Source: Chloroflexota bacterium
Lineage (GTDB): Bacteria > Chloroflexota > Anaerolineae > UBA4142
Reading direction: 5' to 3'
NCBI GenBank assembly: GCA_016219275.1
Contig: JACRBM010000054.1
Span: forward strand, 110,562 to 174,561
Length of the DNA: 64,000 nt
Part shown: positions 25,229 through 34,037 of the stretch, in pieces
Layout: every line of letters starts with the position of its first letter
Position numbering within the stretch: position 1 is the stretch's first letter
Translations under genes and position numbers: made by a program
The notes under the pieces: generated by a model
Told to the model about the DNA's origin: nothing
Seen by the model: only the letters and a program-made list of their open reading frames with translations
The model's database searches: none

Positions 25229-25666
25229 TTATTTTTCCTTCGCGACTTGCAACCGGCACCACGCGTACAACGCGTCGTACACCTCGAATTGATGCGCCAG
25301 GTTTTCTTCGTCGTTCGGAAAACGCAAACCATACCCGGTCGCAATCGCTTCGAGTCCGCGCGCGAGCGGGTCTTTGTCAATGTCCGCTTCCACGTCGGCG
25401 GCGTGAACGATTTGCGCCATGCGCGCGAGCGCGGGATCGCGCAAATCGTACTTGAGCATGATCGTCTCGAACGAGCAGAGACCGTCGCGGTGTCCCAACT
25501 CGACGCCGGGCGCATCGAATGGAATTGCGCCGGTCTGCGACGCGGTTTGATCCACGCGGTTTTTCGGCACGAACAAGAATTCGGCTTGGTTGTCAATGAA
25601 TCGCGTGATCAGCCACGGACACGCGACCCGATCCACATGCACATGCGAACGCGTAACCCATTTCAT
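25229..25666 (-). CDS. ChrB-type (chromate resistance protein ChrB C-terminal domain) protein
   Basis: The 145-residue protein begins MKWVTRSHVHVDRVACPWL, then LITRFIDNQAEFLFVPK, with a conserved RVACPW word and a later helix with DPALARMAQIVHAADVEAD. These match the ChrB C-terminal domain found as a stand-alone protein in many genomes; its biochemical role (chromate-responsive or a metal-linked oxidoreductase) is unsettled. The start at 25666 has GGAGG six bases upstream; the frame is open to 25765 through a palindrome. No chrA is present here. Confidence 0.8.
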   Translation of the reverse strand: MKWVTRSHVHVDRVACPWLITRFIDNQAEFLFVPKNRVDQTASQTGAIPFDAPGVELGHRDGLCSFETIMLKYDLRDPALARMAQIVHAADVEADIDKDPLARGLEAIATGYGLRFPNDEENLAHQFEVYDALYAWCRLQVAKEK

Positions 25667-25724
25667 CATGATCCTCCTCATGTTTGACGCGAGTGTAGCA
25701 CCATTCGTGTACGATTGCAATGAC

Positions 25725-25761
25725 AAAACCTTGCGAAGGTTTACAATCTTCGCAAGGTTTT
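25725..25761. repeat. AACCTTGCGAAG palindrome between two leftward genes
   Basis: A perfect 14-bp inverted repeat (25725-25738 with 25748-25761) with a 9-base loop ends at the stop codon of the next gene. Related words lie at 56121-56180. A terminator role on the minus strand is possible. Confidence 0.6.
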
Positions 25762-26340
25762 TCACGCTACCGCGTCGCGCAGCGCGCTGTACGATTTGAA
25801 CAGCTCCTCTTCCTCTTGCGCGAGCAGTGGACTAGACGAATCGCGTCCATCGTTCACCCACCGATCCGAATAGACCATGGCATACGCGCGATGGTACGCC
25901 GCGTCGCGCACGCGCTCGCGCGGCACCGCGAAACTCGCGGCGTACAAATCGGCGAGCGCGTCAACCAATGCCTGGTTGTCGGATTTGCCGAACAATTGGC
26001 GATGCAAAATCCACCACTTGACCTCAAGCCGCGCAACCTCCGTGACGTCAAAATCGGCGTGATGAACTTGCTTGATGAGCGCGTAGAATCGCCGCATGTA
26101 CTTTTCGGCGGTCGGGATGTCATTGTTCGGAAAAGGCGCGGCGGCAATCTCAGCGCGCGCAACCAGATATGCCGCGTACATCGCCTGGAACCAGTTCAGC
26201 CCGAACGTTTCCTTGACCATGCTCACCGAAACGACCAGCAAGCGAAACCACCGCTTTTGATAGTACGCCACCCAGTTCTCTTTTTCATAGTACGCAATTT
26301 TGCGCGGGTCGAAATGTCTGGGCGAATTCATGGATTTCAT
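25762..26340 (-). CDS. Conserved hypothetical helical protein
   Basis: The 192-residue protein is mostly alpha-helical, with no signal, membrane segment or metal-binding Cys group. Recognisable stretches are KIAYYEKENWVAYYQKRW, NWFQAMYAAYLVARAEIA and FDVTEVARLEVKWWILHRQ. I do not recognise the family. It is followed 96 bases later by the ChrB-like gene in the same direction; helical proteins near ChrB domains occur, but the link is only by position. GGGAG lies seven bases before the ATG. Confidence 0.65.
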   Translation of the reverse strand: MKSMNSPRHFDPRKIAYYEKENWVAYYQKRWFRLLVVSVSMVKETFGLNWFQAMYAAYLVARAEIAAAPFPNNDIPTAEKYMRRFYALIKQVHHADFDVTEVARLEVKWWILHRQLFGKSDNQALVDALADLYAASFAVPRERVRDAAYHRAYAMVYSDRWVNDGRDSSSPLLAQEEEELFKSYSALRDAVA

Positions 26341-26496
26341 ATCTGCACTCCCGATTGCGAATTTATAGTGCGTCTACCCTATCATCATTTCCCGCCGCTG
26401 TCCAGACAAACAAGTGCTCATTTTCTGCTCACTCGTTTTGCCAACCTTCCCAGCATTGGGTCATCCCTCTCCCCCATTCTATTCTACAAGCGTCTA

Positions 26497-26505
26497 TGTT
26501 ATACT
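26497..26505 (+). promoter_or_regulatory. Extended -10 promoter of the diguanylate cyclase gene
   Basis: TG one base before TATACT (26500-26505), 22 bases before the ATG at 26527. Confidence 0.5.
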
Positions 26506-26526
26506 GGAAATGACACGAGATGCCGA

Positions 26527-28503
26527 ATGAATCTCACAACTAGCCCCTACGTCTTTTTATACATCATCACCACGTTTAGTACCCTCATCGTCGCAACAAT
26601 AGCATGGCAACGTCGCACCGTTCCCGGCGGATTACCCATGACTTTGATGTTGCTGGCGATCGCTGAGTGGGCGCTCTGCCGCGTGTTCGAACTCGTCGCG
26701 CTCGGCGTCACCGCACAAGTGTTCTGGTCCAAACTTCAATACATCGGTTCACTCAGCATCTCCGTCCTCCTCCTAATTTTTACGCTCGAGTACTCGGGCA
26801 AGTCCGCATGGGTCACGCGCCGAAATGTCGCGTGCCTCCTCGTGATTCCCACGATCACGGTGGCGCTCGCGTTCACGAACGAGTGGCATCATTTGATTTG
26901 GACCAGCTTCACTCCCAGTCCCGCCGGCATGAATATTTTAGTTTATGGTCACGGTCCAGCTTTTTGGCTTGGTGTGTTTGCATATCCATACACGCTCACC
27001 TTGATCGCGACGCTTTTGCTCATTCGCGCCGCGATTTGGTCGCACAAGATTTATCAGCAACGCACATTCGTCCTCCTCCTGGCAATTGCGGTACCCTGGA
27101 TCAGCAACGCGGTTTACATCGGCATGGAAGGGACGCTCATTGGCTTTGACCCCAACCCGATTGCCTTTGCAATTGCCGGCATCCTTGCCACGTATGCGCT
27201 ATTTCGTTTTGGCTTGCTCGACCTCGCGCCCATCGCGCGCGATGCCTTGGTCGAAAAAATGCGCGACGGCGTCCTCGTCGTGGATGAACAGAACCGCATC
27301 GTGGATACCAACCCCATGTTCTGTCAAATGCTGGGATGCGCGTCGAGCGACCTGGTTGGACGCCCCGTATTCGCTGTGTTGCCCGCGTGGCTCACCGATG
27401 CGCTCATGCGCGACGTTTTCGAAACACCCACCGAAATCCAAGCAAATGCGAACCAGTGGTTCGACGTGCGTATTTCTTCTTTGCGCGATCAGCATAGCAA
27501 AACTGCCGGACATTTGGTTCTGATTCGCGATAGTACGGAACGCCATTGGGCGGAACAAGCCCGCCAAGAAAGTGAAACCAGTTATCGCGGACTGTTCAAC
27601 AGCGTCGCGGAAGCGATTTACATCCAAGACCGCGAAGGACACTTTCTCGATGTCAACGACGGCGCGCTCGCGATGTACGGGTACCCGCGCGAATTCCTCA
27701 TCGGTCAGACACCGGCGGTCGTCGCCGCGCCCGGGAAAAACGACTTGGAGGAAATTCGTCGCCTGGTCGAGCGCGCGTTTGAGGGCGAGCCGCAACAGTT
27801 TGAATTCTGGGGCATACGGCGCAACGGCGAGATTTTTCCCAAACACGTGCGGCTTTACCCGGGAACGTATTTTGGTCAAGCCGTGGTCATCGCGCTCGCA
27901 CAAGATATTACCGAACGCAAACGCGCCGAAGAAACGCTCGTCGAAACGAACGTACGCCTCAAACAACAGATCGAAGAAATCAGCCGCTTGCACACCGAGT
28001 TGCGCGCGCTCGCCATCCGGGATCCGCTCACCCAGTTATTCAATCGCCTTTATCTCAACGAAACCTTGCCGCGCGAATTGGCGCGCGCCGCGCGCGGGGG
28101 CTATTCGCTCGGCATCTTGATGATGGATGTGGATCATTTCAAGGACATCAACGACACGTTCGGTCACGAAGCCGGCGATGAAGCGCTCCGCACCTTGGCG
28201 ACGAACATCGTCACTCAGGTGCGCGCGAGCGACATCGTTTGTCGTTACGGCGGCGAAGAACTGGTTTGCGTATTGATCAACGCCTCGCCCGACTATACCC
28301 GGCAACGCGCCGAGGAAATTCGCGCGTCGATCGCGGCGCTGCCGATCATTCGCGCGGAACCTTCCGCGTGCGTGACGCTCTCGATTGGCGTCGCGATGTT
28401 TCCCGATCACGGCGCGACGCTCAAGGACATCTTGCGCGCGGCAGACGACGCGCTTTACGCCGCGAAAGCCGCGGGGCGCAATATCGTGATGATGGCGCGC
28501 TAA
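26527..28503 (+). CDS. Membrane PAS-PAS-GGDEF diguanylate cyclase
   Basis: The 658-residue protein has seven predicted membrane helices in residues 1-225 (7TM histidine-kinase-type sensor module). Two PAS domains follow (about residues 240-345 and 350-475), then a GGDEF domain (about 490-658). The active-site loop is GGEEL in CRYGGEELVC, an active-type variant. RASD five residues before it is an RxxD product-inhibition site. It would make c-di-GMP in response to a membrane or redox/ligand signal. The frame is open 5-prime to 25720, but the ATG at 26527 begins a clean membrane helix and follows an extended -10. The longer frame is the complement of ChrB and the helical gene. Confidence 0.9.
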   Translation: MNLTTSPYVFLYIITTFSTLIVATIAWQRRTVPGGLPMTLMLLAIAEWALCRVFELVALGVTAQVFWSKLQYIGSLSISVLLLIFTLEYSGKSAWVTRRNVACLLVIPTITVALAFTNEWHHLIWTSFTPSPAGMNILVYGHGPAFWLGVFAYPYTLTLIATLLLIRAAIWSHKIYQQRTFVLLLAIAVPWISNAVYIGMEGTLIGFDPNPIAFAIAGILATYALFRFGLLDLAPIARDALVEKMRDGVLVVDEQNRIVDTNPMFCQMLGCASSDLVGRPVFAVLPAWLTDALMRDVFETPTEIQANANQWFDVRISSLRDQHSKTAGHLVLIRDSTERHWAEQARQESETSYRGLFNSVAEAIYIQDREGHFLDVNDGALAMYGYPREFLIGQTPAVVAAPGKNDLEEIRRLVERAFEGEPQQFEFWGIRRNGEIFPKHVRLYPGTYFGQAVVIALAQDITERKRAEETLVETNVRLKQQIEEISRLHTELRALAIRDPLTQLFNRLYLNETLPRELARAARGGYSLGILMMDVDHFKDINDTFGHEAGDEALRTLATNIVTQVRASDIVCRYGGEELVCVLINASPDYTRQRAEEIRASIAALPIIRAEPSACVTLSIGVAMFPDHGATLKDILRAADDALYAAKAAGRNIVMMAR

Positions 28504-28532
28504 CACGCCCGCGACATTCCAGGTTCGTCGAG

Positions 28533-28558
28533 TCGGGGCGTTCCGCGGAACGCCCCGA
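28533..28558. repeat. Perfect 26-bp palindrome after the cyclase gene
   Basis: TCGGGGCGTTCCG and its exact complement lie 30 bases after the stop. No U-run follows immediately; a T-stretch comes 14 bases later. It may be a weak terminator. Confidence 0.5.
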
Positions 28559-28574
28559 TTGCATTACGCGATTT

Positions 28575-28602
28575 TTGACGTACCGCTTTCCTATGCTATA
28601 CT
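28575..28602 (+). promoter_or_regulatory. Promoter of the NosD-like lipoprotein
   Basis: TTGACG (28575-28580) and TATACT (28597-28602) with a 16-base spacer, 39 bases before the TTG start. Confidence 0.6.
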
Positions 28603-28640
28603 CGCCCAGTGGAAAATTTCACGCACGAGAGGTACACGAC

Positions 28641-30317
28641 TTGAAGAAACTTGTCTTGCTAACACTGCTTGCGATGTATGCAACATCATGCAGTGCGCCA
28701 ACTCCGACCGCGCCCGCACCGACCGCGATTGCTATCGCCCCCGGCGGCGTCGCGGCGAACACACCAACCGCACGACCCTCAGCGACCGCAACCGAGATCG
28801 CGCCAACCGCGACCAACGCGCCCAGCGCGACTCCAACGCTCGAACCAACTCCGACCACGACAAATACGCCGATTCCAACTGCGACGCTCACCCCAACACC
28901 ACTGCCGGTGCGCGAGGTCGCGCAATGCGCCGAGATTTGGCAACCCGGTTACTACAAACTTGTCGCGGATATTAAAACCTCCGGCACGCGGGATTGTTTT
29001 CCAATTCAAAGTCACAACGTCATCTTTGATTGCAACAATCACGTCATCGAGGGCAAAGAAGCGCGCAAGGATAAAAAGTACGAGTTCTACGGATTCTTTG
29101 TCCGCAAATTCAATTTCCCGTTTCTCGAAACGCCCACGAACATCGAAATCAAGAATTGCAAGATTCGTTATCTCCGCACCGGCATTTTTGTCGGCGGCGG
29201 CAACAACGTGTACATTCACGACAACGATCTCTCGAACAATCGCGACGATACGGATGAACGGCGGTATGGCGTGTTCCTGGGTCAAGCCGACGCCGGCGGT
29301 TTGCGCCTCGACACGGTGAACGGCGGCATCGTCGAAAAGAACATTACGAACAATCAAGCCATCGGCATTGACGTGCGCGACAGCCAGAACGTCATCGTAC
29401 GCAATAACACTGCGGCGGTGAACTCGGCATGGGGCATCAACTTTATCAACGTGCAGAATAGCGAAATTTCCGGGAACACGTTGCGCGATAACATTCGGTG
29501 GTGCACCTGGGGCGCGGGCACGGTCGCGCCGGGCTGCGACGCGGGTGGCATCATTCTGCAAACCGGCTCGAGCAACAATGTCGTGCGCGGCAATCTCGTC
29601 GAGGGTGAGAACGGCAACGGCATCTTCATCAAAGCGCACGCCGTCCCATGCGGCGACAATAATGTCATCGAAGGCAATCGCATTCTCAACGCGAAATGGA
29701 ACGCGATCGAGTTTTCGTTCTGCAAAGGGAACAAGGTCATCGGCAACGAAATCTCCGGCTCGTACGATGCGGTATGGTTTGGTTTTTCGGACGGCACTGA
29801 GATTCGCAACAACATCATCACGAACATGACGAATCACGGCATCATTTCGTACAACAGCCGCAACACGACGGTGGCGAACAACACGATTGTCAACAGTCGC
29901 GAAGGCATTTACTTTTACTGGGATACCTGGGACGCAAAACAATTTTTTTTCCTCACGCCGTCGCCGGATCGGTACGCCTCGCGCAACAATCTGATTGCGA
30001 ATAACACGCTTCACGATAATGCGGTTGCCGGCATTCGCATGCAAGATTCGGTCAACAATCGCCTGGAAAGCAACGTGCTGTTTCGCAATGGACGCGATTT
30101 CCAGTTCATGGGGCGCGCCGAAGGCAATGTGATTATCACGCCCACGCCGCCGCCCACGCCGACCGCCACCGCGACGTTCACGCCGACGCTCATTCCCTCG
30201 GCGACGACTGCGCCCACCTTGACCGCCACGCCAACGCTAACGCCGACGAACACGCTCGCGCCGCCAACTGCAACCAAGCCAGCCGGCGTCACGCCATCGC
30301 CAACGATCAAACGCTAA
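28641..30317 (+). CDS. Right-handed parallel beta-helix lipoprotein (NosD-like)
   Basis: The 558-residue protein starts with TTG (GAGAGG eight bases upstream). It has a lipobox ATSC (Cys at about 17), a Thr/Pro/Ala stalk to about residue 90, and then some ten rungs of a beta-helix. Each rung is about 22-25 residues with words such as NVIVRNNTA, NSEISGNTL, NNVVRGNLV and NTTVANNTIVNSREGIYF. A Thr/Pro tail ends the protein. This is the PbH1/NosD fold, often seen in surface polysaccharide-binding or lyase proteins. No catalytic site can be assigned. The longer frame from 28239 is a shadow of the GGDEF gene. Confidence 0.82.
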   Translation: MKKLVLLTLLAMYATSCSAPTPTAPAPTAIAIAPGGVAANTPTARPSATATEIAPTATNAPSATPTLEPTPTTTNTPIPTATLTPTPLPVREVAQCAEIWQPGYYKLVADIKTSGTRDCFPIQSHNVIFDCNNHVIEGKEARKDKKYEFYGFFVRKFNFPFLETPTNIEIKNCKIRYLRTGIFVGGGNNVYIHDNDLSNNRDDTDERRYGVFLGQADAGGLRLDTVNGGIVEKNITNNQAIGIDVRDSQNVIVRNNTAAVNSAWGINFINVQNSEISGNTLRDNIRWCTWGAGTVAPGCDAGGIILQTGSSNNVVRGNLVEGENGNGIFIKAHAVPCGDNNVIEGNRILNAKWNAIEFSFCKGNKVIGNEISGSYDAVWFGFSDGTEIRNNIITNMTNHGIISYNSRNTTVANNTIVNSREGIYFYWDTWDAKQFFFLTPSPDRYASRNNLIANNTLHDNAVAGIRMQDSVNNRLESNVLFRNGRDFQFMGRAEGNVIITPTPPPTPTATATFTPTLIPSATTAPTLTATPTLTPTNTLAPPTATKPAGVTPSPTIKR

Positions 30318-30323
30318 CGAACA

Positions 30324-30356
30324 CAGGGGCAAGGGACAAACCTTGCCCCTGGTTTT
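30324..30356 (+). terminator. Intrinsic terminator after the beta-helix gene
   Basis: An 11-bp stem (CAGGGGCAAGG at 30324-30334 with 30341-30351), 6-base loop and TTTT follow the stop by seven bases. Confidence 0.75.
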
Positions 30357-30383
30357 ACCCATCTTTTCATTGCGCGCGAGTTG

Positions 30384-30392
30384 TGGTATAAT
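30384..30392 (+). promoter_or_regulatory. Extended -10 promoter of the LysM-cupredoxin gene
   Basis: TG (30384-30385 region) before TATAAT (30387-30392). The word TGTGGTATAAT is identical to that upstream of tyrS. Confidence 0.55.
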
Positions 30393-30463
30393 CCTTGTGT
30401 AACCGTAGTTTACTAACCACGCGTAAGATACCGACAGGGTTTGTCGGCAACCAGGAGGATCCG

Positions 30464-31459
30464 GTGAGTCTTTCATCTACCCAACTCAGTCGTGTGCTCT
30501 TTTTGATCGCACTCGTCGCCTTGGCGCTCGCCTTCGTGCCCGCGCTCATCACCGCCGCGCCGTCCGAACAACAACCCGGCTCCGGCGGGCAGTACATTTA
30601 CATCGTGCAACCGCACGACACGCTCTACTCGATCTCGCGCCGATTCAACACTACCGTTCCCGCGTTAATGACCGCGAACAATCTCCTATCCGAGTACATC
30701 TACGTCGGGCAACGCCTGATCATTCCCACTGTGCCCGTCACGCCGCCGGCGCCGCCGCCGGATTTCGCGTGCAAGTACACCGTCGCCGCCAAGGACACGG
30801 TCTTTTCGATTGCGTACCGCTATCAAGTCAAGTGGTATCAATTGATGCAGGCGAACTATCTGTACAGTCCACTCATCTTTGTCGGACAAACGCTGAACGT
30901 ACCATGTCGCACGCCTCAACCCGCGCCGTTCCCCATCTACACCGTCGTCGCCGGTGACAACTTGTTCCGCATCGCGGTCAAGTACGAAACTTCGATTTAC
31001 GCGATTGCGCTCGTCAACGGCATCCACAATCCGCATTTGATCTACGTCGGACAAAATCTGGTTGTGCCTTACACCGGCACCGTCAAGTATCCGCCGATTC
31101 CCACGATTACACCGACCGGCACCCCAGGCACACCGACCCCGACCATCACACCGGGCGGACCGACGCTCACGCCGACACCGACAACCACGACGGGTGCGCC
31201 TGCCGTCGTGATTATGCAAAACATTGCCTTCCTCCCACCCCTGGTTACGATTCAGCGCGGCGCAAGCGTGCGTTGGGAAAATCGCGATTCCGTCGCGCAC
31301 ACGGTAACGAGCGGCACGCCTGGGAATCTGACCGGATTCTTCCGCGCGAACCTTTCGCCGGGTCAAGTGTTCACGTACACATTTGGCACGCCGGGAACGT
31401 ATCCGTACTTTTGCGAGATTCACGGCGCGCAGATGACGGCGTCCGTGACTGTCCAATAA
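30464..31459 (+). CDS. Exported protein with three LysM domains and a C-terminal cupredoxin domain
   Basis: The 331-residue protein starts with GTG (AGGAGG seven bases upstream). A signal helix (VLFLIALVALALAFVPAL) is followed by three LysM motifs: YIVQPHDTLYSISRRFNTT, YTVAAKDTVFSIAYRYQV and YTVVAGDNLFRIAVKYET, each with VGQ.L.VP. After a Thr/Pro/Gly linker comes a plastocyanin-like domain with copper ligands His in VAHTVTSG and Cys-His-Met in YFCEIHGAQM. LysM would bind peptidoglycan or chitin-like glycan, placing a type I copper site at the wall. The fusion suggests a wall-bound electron carrier or copper-binding protein (inference). Confidence 0.88.
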   Translation: MSLSSTQLSRVLFLIALVALALAFVPALITAAPSEQQPGSGGQYIYIVQPHDTLYSISRRFNTTVPALMTANNLLSEYIYVGQRLIIPTVPVTPPAPPPDFACKYTVAAKDTVFSIAYRYQVKWYQLMQANYLYSPLIFVGQTLNVPCRTPQPAPFPIYTVVAGDNLFRIAVKYETSIYAIALVNGIHNPHLIYVGQNLVVPYTGTVKYPPIPTITPTGTPGTPTPTITPGGPTLTPTPTTTTGAPAVVIMQNIAFLPPLVTIQRGASVRWENRDSVAHTVTSGTPGNLTGFFRANLSPGQVFTYTFGTPGTYPYFCEIHGAQMTASVTVQ

Positions 31460-31476
31460 GATTAACCGCTTGGCGA

Positions 31477-31519
31477 GAAGCCAGGTTCCCCCGAAAGGGA
31501 GAAACCTGGCTTCTTTCTT
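31477..31519 (+). terminator. Intrinsic terminator after the LysM-cupredoxin gene
   Basis: An 11-bp outer stem (GAAGCCAGGTT at 31477-31487 with 31503-31513) and inner CCC/GGG, followed by TTTCTT. The arms contain AACCAGG-like words shared with the hairpin at 42112-42152. Confidence 0.65.
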
Positions 31520-31585
31520 GCTCGCCAATCGGAAAAACGCGTCGGATTTTTTCGGCGCATTTTTTATTGTGTTTTCGCGATGATG

Positions 31586-31594
31586 TGATATAAT
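31586..31594 (+). promoter_or_regulatory. Extended -10 promoter of fadN
   Basis: TG (31586-31587) one base before TATAAT (31589-31594), 51 bases before the fadN ATG. Confidence 0.55.
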
Positions 31595-31644
31595 CGTGTT
31601 GCGTGTTCGGTTAAACCACCATTCAGACGAAGGAGGAAGATGCA

Positions 31645-34029
31645 ATGACGCATTCAATCAACCGAGTCGCGGTGATCGGTTCGGGCGCGATGGGCGGCGC
31701 AATTGCCGCGCATTTTGCCAACGCCGGGTACGATGCGATTCTACTCGACATCGTACCGAACAAACTGACATCCGACGAAGAGAGCAAAGGTCTCACGCTC
31801 GCTCACCCCGCCGTTCGCAACCGCATCGTCAACGCGGGTCTCGATGCGGTCAAGAAATCTCGCCCCGCCGCCCTGTTCGCTCCCCAGCTCGCCGACCGGA
31901 TTACGGTCGGTAACCTCGAAGACCATTTCGATTTACTGCGCGATGCCGATTGGATTATTGAAGTCGTCGTCGAACATCTCAAGATCAAACAAGATTTGAT
32001 GGCGCGCATTGATGCTATCCGCAAACTGAACAGCATCATCTCGACCAACACGTCCGGCATTCCGATCAAAGACATTTCCGCCAACTGTTCCGAATCCTTC
32101 AAGCAACATTTCATCGGCACACACTTTTTCAATCCGCCGCGCTATTTGAAATTGCTCGAAGTGATCCCAGGACCCGAAACTCTGCCCGAGGTCATCGCGT
32201 TCGTCAAGGAATTTGGCGAAACCGCGCTGGGCAAAGGCGTCGTCGTCTGCAAAGATCGCCCCAACTTTGTCGGCAATCGTTTGTTCGCGTACGCCGGGAT
32301 GTACGCGATGCAGTACGCGTTCGATCATGGTTACGCGGTGAATGAAGTAGACGATTTGACCGGACCGATCATCGGGCATCCCAAGACCGCGTCGTTTCGC
32401 CTCGCCGATCTGGTCGGCAACGACGTGCTCTTGCACGTCGCGAGCAACCTGTACGCCGCCGTGCCGGACGACGAATCGCGCGAGCACTTGAAGCCGCCGG
32501 AATTTTTGGGCGAGATGGTCAAGCGCGGCTGGCTTGGCAACAAAGCGAAAGGCGGATTCTACAAAGAAGTTCGCACCAAAGCGGGCAAGGAATTTCACGC
32601 GCTCGATTTGAAAACGTTCGAGTACAAGCCCGCCGAAAAAATCTTTTACGATTCGACGACGAACGCGGAGATGTACGACACGCTCGGCGAACGCCTGCGC
32701 TTCATCATCGCGCAAGAGGATCGCGGCGCACAATTTATCTGGGACACGACCGCGCACTATCTCGCGTACGCGGCGAATCGCATTCCCGAAATCGCGGACG
32801 ACATTGTGTCGGTGGACAATGCGATTCGCTGGGGTTTCGCGCACGAGACCGGTCCGTTCGAAACCTGGGACGCACTCGGCGTCGCCGACACCGTCGCGCG
32901 GATGGAACGCGAAGGCATCCAGGTCGCGGCGTGGGTGAAAGAGATGCTCGCAACTGGGCATCCCAGTTTTTACAAAGACGGTCAGTACTACGATCCGAAA
33001 TCAAGAGGGTACTGCCCACTGCCGACGAATCCCAAAGTGGTTTTGTTGCGGAATCAAAACGTCATTCAACAAAACGACGGCGCGTCGTTGATTGACCTCG
33101 GCGATGGCGTCGCGTGTCTCGAATTCCATACCAAGATGAACGCGCTCGACGAGAGCATCATCGAAATCGCGCAAGCCGCGCTCGACGAGGTGAACCAGAA
33201 TTTCGCCGGCTTGGTGATCGGCAATCAGGGCGAACATTTCTGCGCGGGCGCAAACGTGATGATGATCGGACTTGCGGCGAACGACCAAAAGTGGGATGAG
33301 ATTGATCGCATCGCGCGCGCGCTGCAAGGATTCTTGATGGCAACACGGTACAGCGCCAAGCCCGTGGTGACCGCACCATTCGGTTACACCTTTGGCGGCG
33401 GCGCTGAAGTCGCGATGCAAGGCGCGCGTACAGTCGCGCACGGTGAACTGTACATCGGTCTCGTCGAAGTCGGGATGGGTTTGATTCCGGCGGGCGGCGG
33501 TTGCAAGGAATTGTTGCGCCGCATCGTCGCGCCGGCGATGCAAACGCCAAACGTGGACCCGCTTCCCTTTTTGCAACGCGTCTTTGAAACGATTGGCATG
33601 GCAAAGGTCGCGACGAGCGCGGAGGAAGCGCGGCAGATGGGCTTTCTCGGCGCGACCGACCGCATCGTGATGAGCCGCGATCAACAAATCGCGGAAGCGA
33701 AACGCATGGTGCTCGAACTCGTCGCGCACGGGTATCGTCCGCCGATGCGCGGTAAAATCATTTACGCCGCGGGCGAACGAATGCTCGCCGCGCTACGCAT
33801 CGGCATTTACTCGATGGTAAAGGGCAAGTACATCTCGGAACACGACGCCAAGATCGGCGAGAAACTCGCGTACGTCTTGTGCGGCGGCAGTCTCACCGCG
33901 CCGACCTGGGTGGACGAACAGTACATCCTCGATCTCGAACGCGAGGCATTCATCTCGCTGTGCGGCGAAGAGAAAACGCGCGAGCGGATTTGGCATTTCT
34001 TGAGTACGGGCAAGCCGTTGAGGAATTAG
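31645..34029 (+). CDS. fadN: 3-hydroxyacyl-CoA dehydrogenase/enoyl-CoA hydratase fusion, FadN-like
   Basis: The 794-residue protein has the HAD-then-hydratase order of Bacillus FadN, opposite to E. coli FadB. The N-terminal NAD fold shows VAVIGSGAMGGAIAAHFANA. GTHFFNPPRYLKLLEVI gives the His-Glu pair of the dehydrogenase, and FRLADLVGND follows. The C-terminal crotonase domain (about residues 480-700) has GNQGEHFCAGANVMMIG, FGGGAEVAMQGAR and LVEVGMGLIPAGGG, including both catalytic Glu positions. It hydrates enoyl-CoA and oxidises 3-hydroxyacyl-CoA in beta-oxidation. GGAGG lies seven bases before the ATG. fadA follows after an inserted cassette, matching the fadN-fadA operon order. Confidence 0.92.
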   Translation: MTHSINRVAVIGSGAMGGAIAAHFANAGYDAILLDIVPNKLTSDEESKGLTLAHPAVRNRIVNAGLDAVKKSRPAALFAPQLADRITVGNLEDHFDLLRDADWIIEVVVEHLKIKQDLMARIDAIRKLNSIISTNTSGIPIKDISANCSESFKQHFIGTHFFNPPRYLKLLEVIPGPETLPEVIAFVKEFGETALGKGVVVCKDRPNFVGNRLFAYAGMYAMQYAFDHGYAVNEVDDLTGPIIGHPKTASFRLADLVGNDVLLHVASNLYAAVPDDESREHLKPPEFLGEMVKRGWLGNKAKGGFYKEVRTKAGKEFHALDLKTFEYKPAEKIFYDSTTNAEMYDTLGERLRFIIAQEDRGAQFIWDTTAHYLAYAANRIPEIADDIVSVDNAIRWGFAHETGPFETWDALGVADTVARMEREGIQVAAWVKEMLATGHPSFYKDGQYYDPKSRGYCPLPTNPKVVLLRNQNVIQQNDGASLIDLGDGVACLEFHTKMNALDESIIEIAQAALDEVNQNFAGLVIGNQGEHFCAGANVMMIGLAANDQKWDEIDRIARALQGFLMATRYSAKPVVTAPFGYTFGGGAEVAMQGARTVAHGELYIGLVEVGMGLIPAGGGCKELLRRIVAPAMQTPNVDPLPFLQRVFETIGMAKVATSAEEARQMGFLGATDRIVMSRDQQIAEAKRMVLELVAHGYRPPMRGKIIYAAGERMLAALRIGIYSMVKGKYISEHDAKIGEKLAYVLCGGSLTAPTWVDEQYILDLEREAFISLCGEEKTRERIWHFLSTGKPLRN

Positions 34030-34037
34030 AAATTGCG

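Noticed and set aside
25720..26526. 5-prime extension of the diguanylate cyclase frame
   Set aside because: It is the complement of the ChrB-like and helical genes; an extended -10 promoter lies just before the ATG at 26527.
28779..30044. Leftward frame opposite the beta-helix gene
   Set aside because: Complement of a repetitive beta-helix; its Asp/Val/Ala-rich product has no motif.
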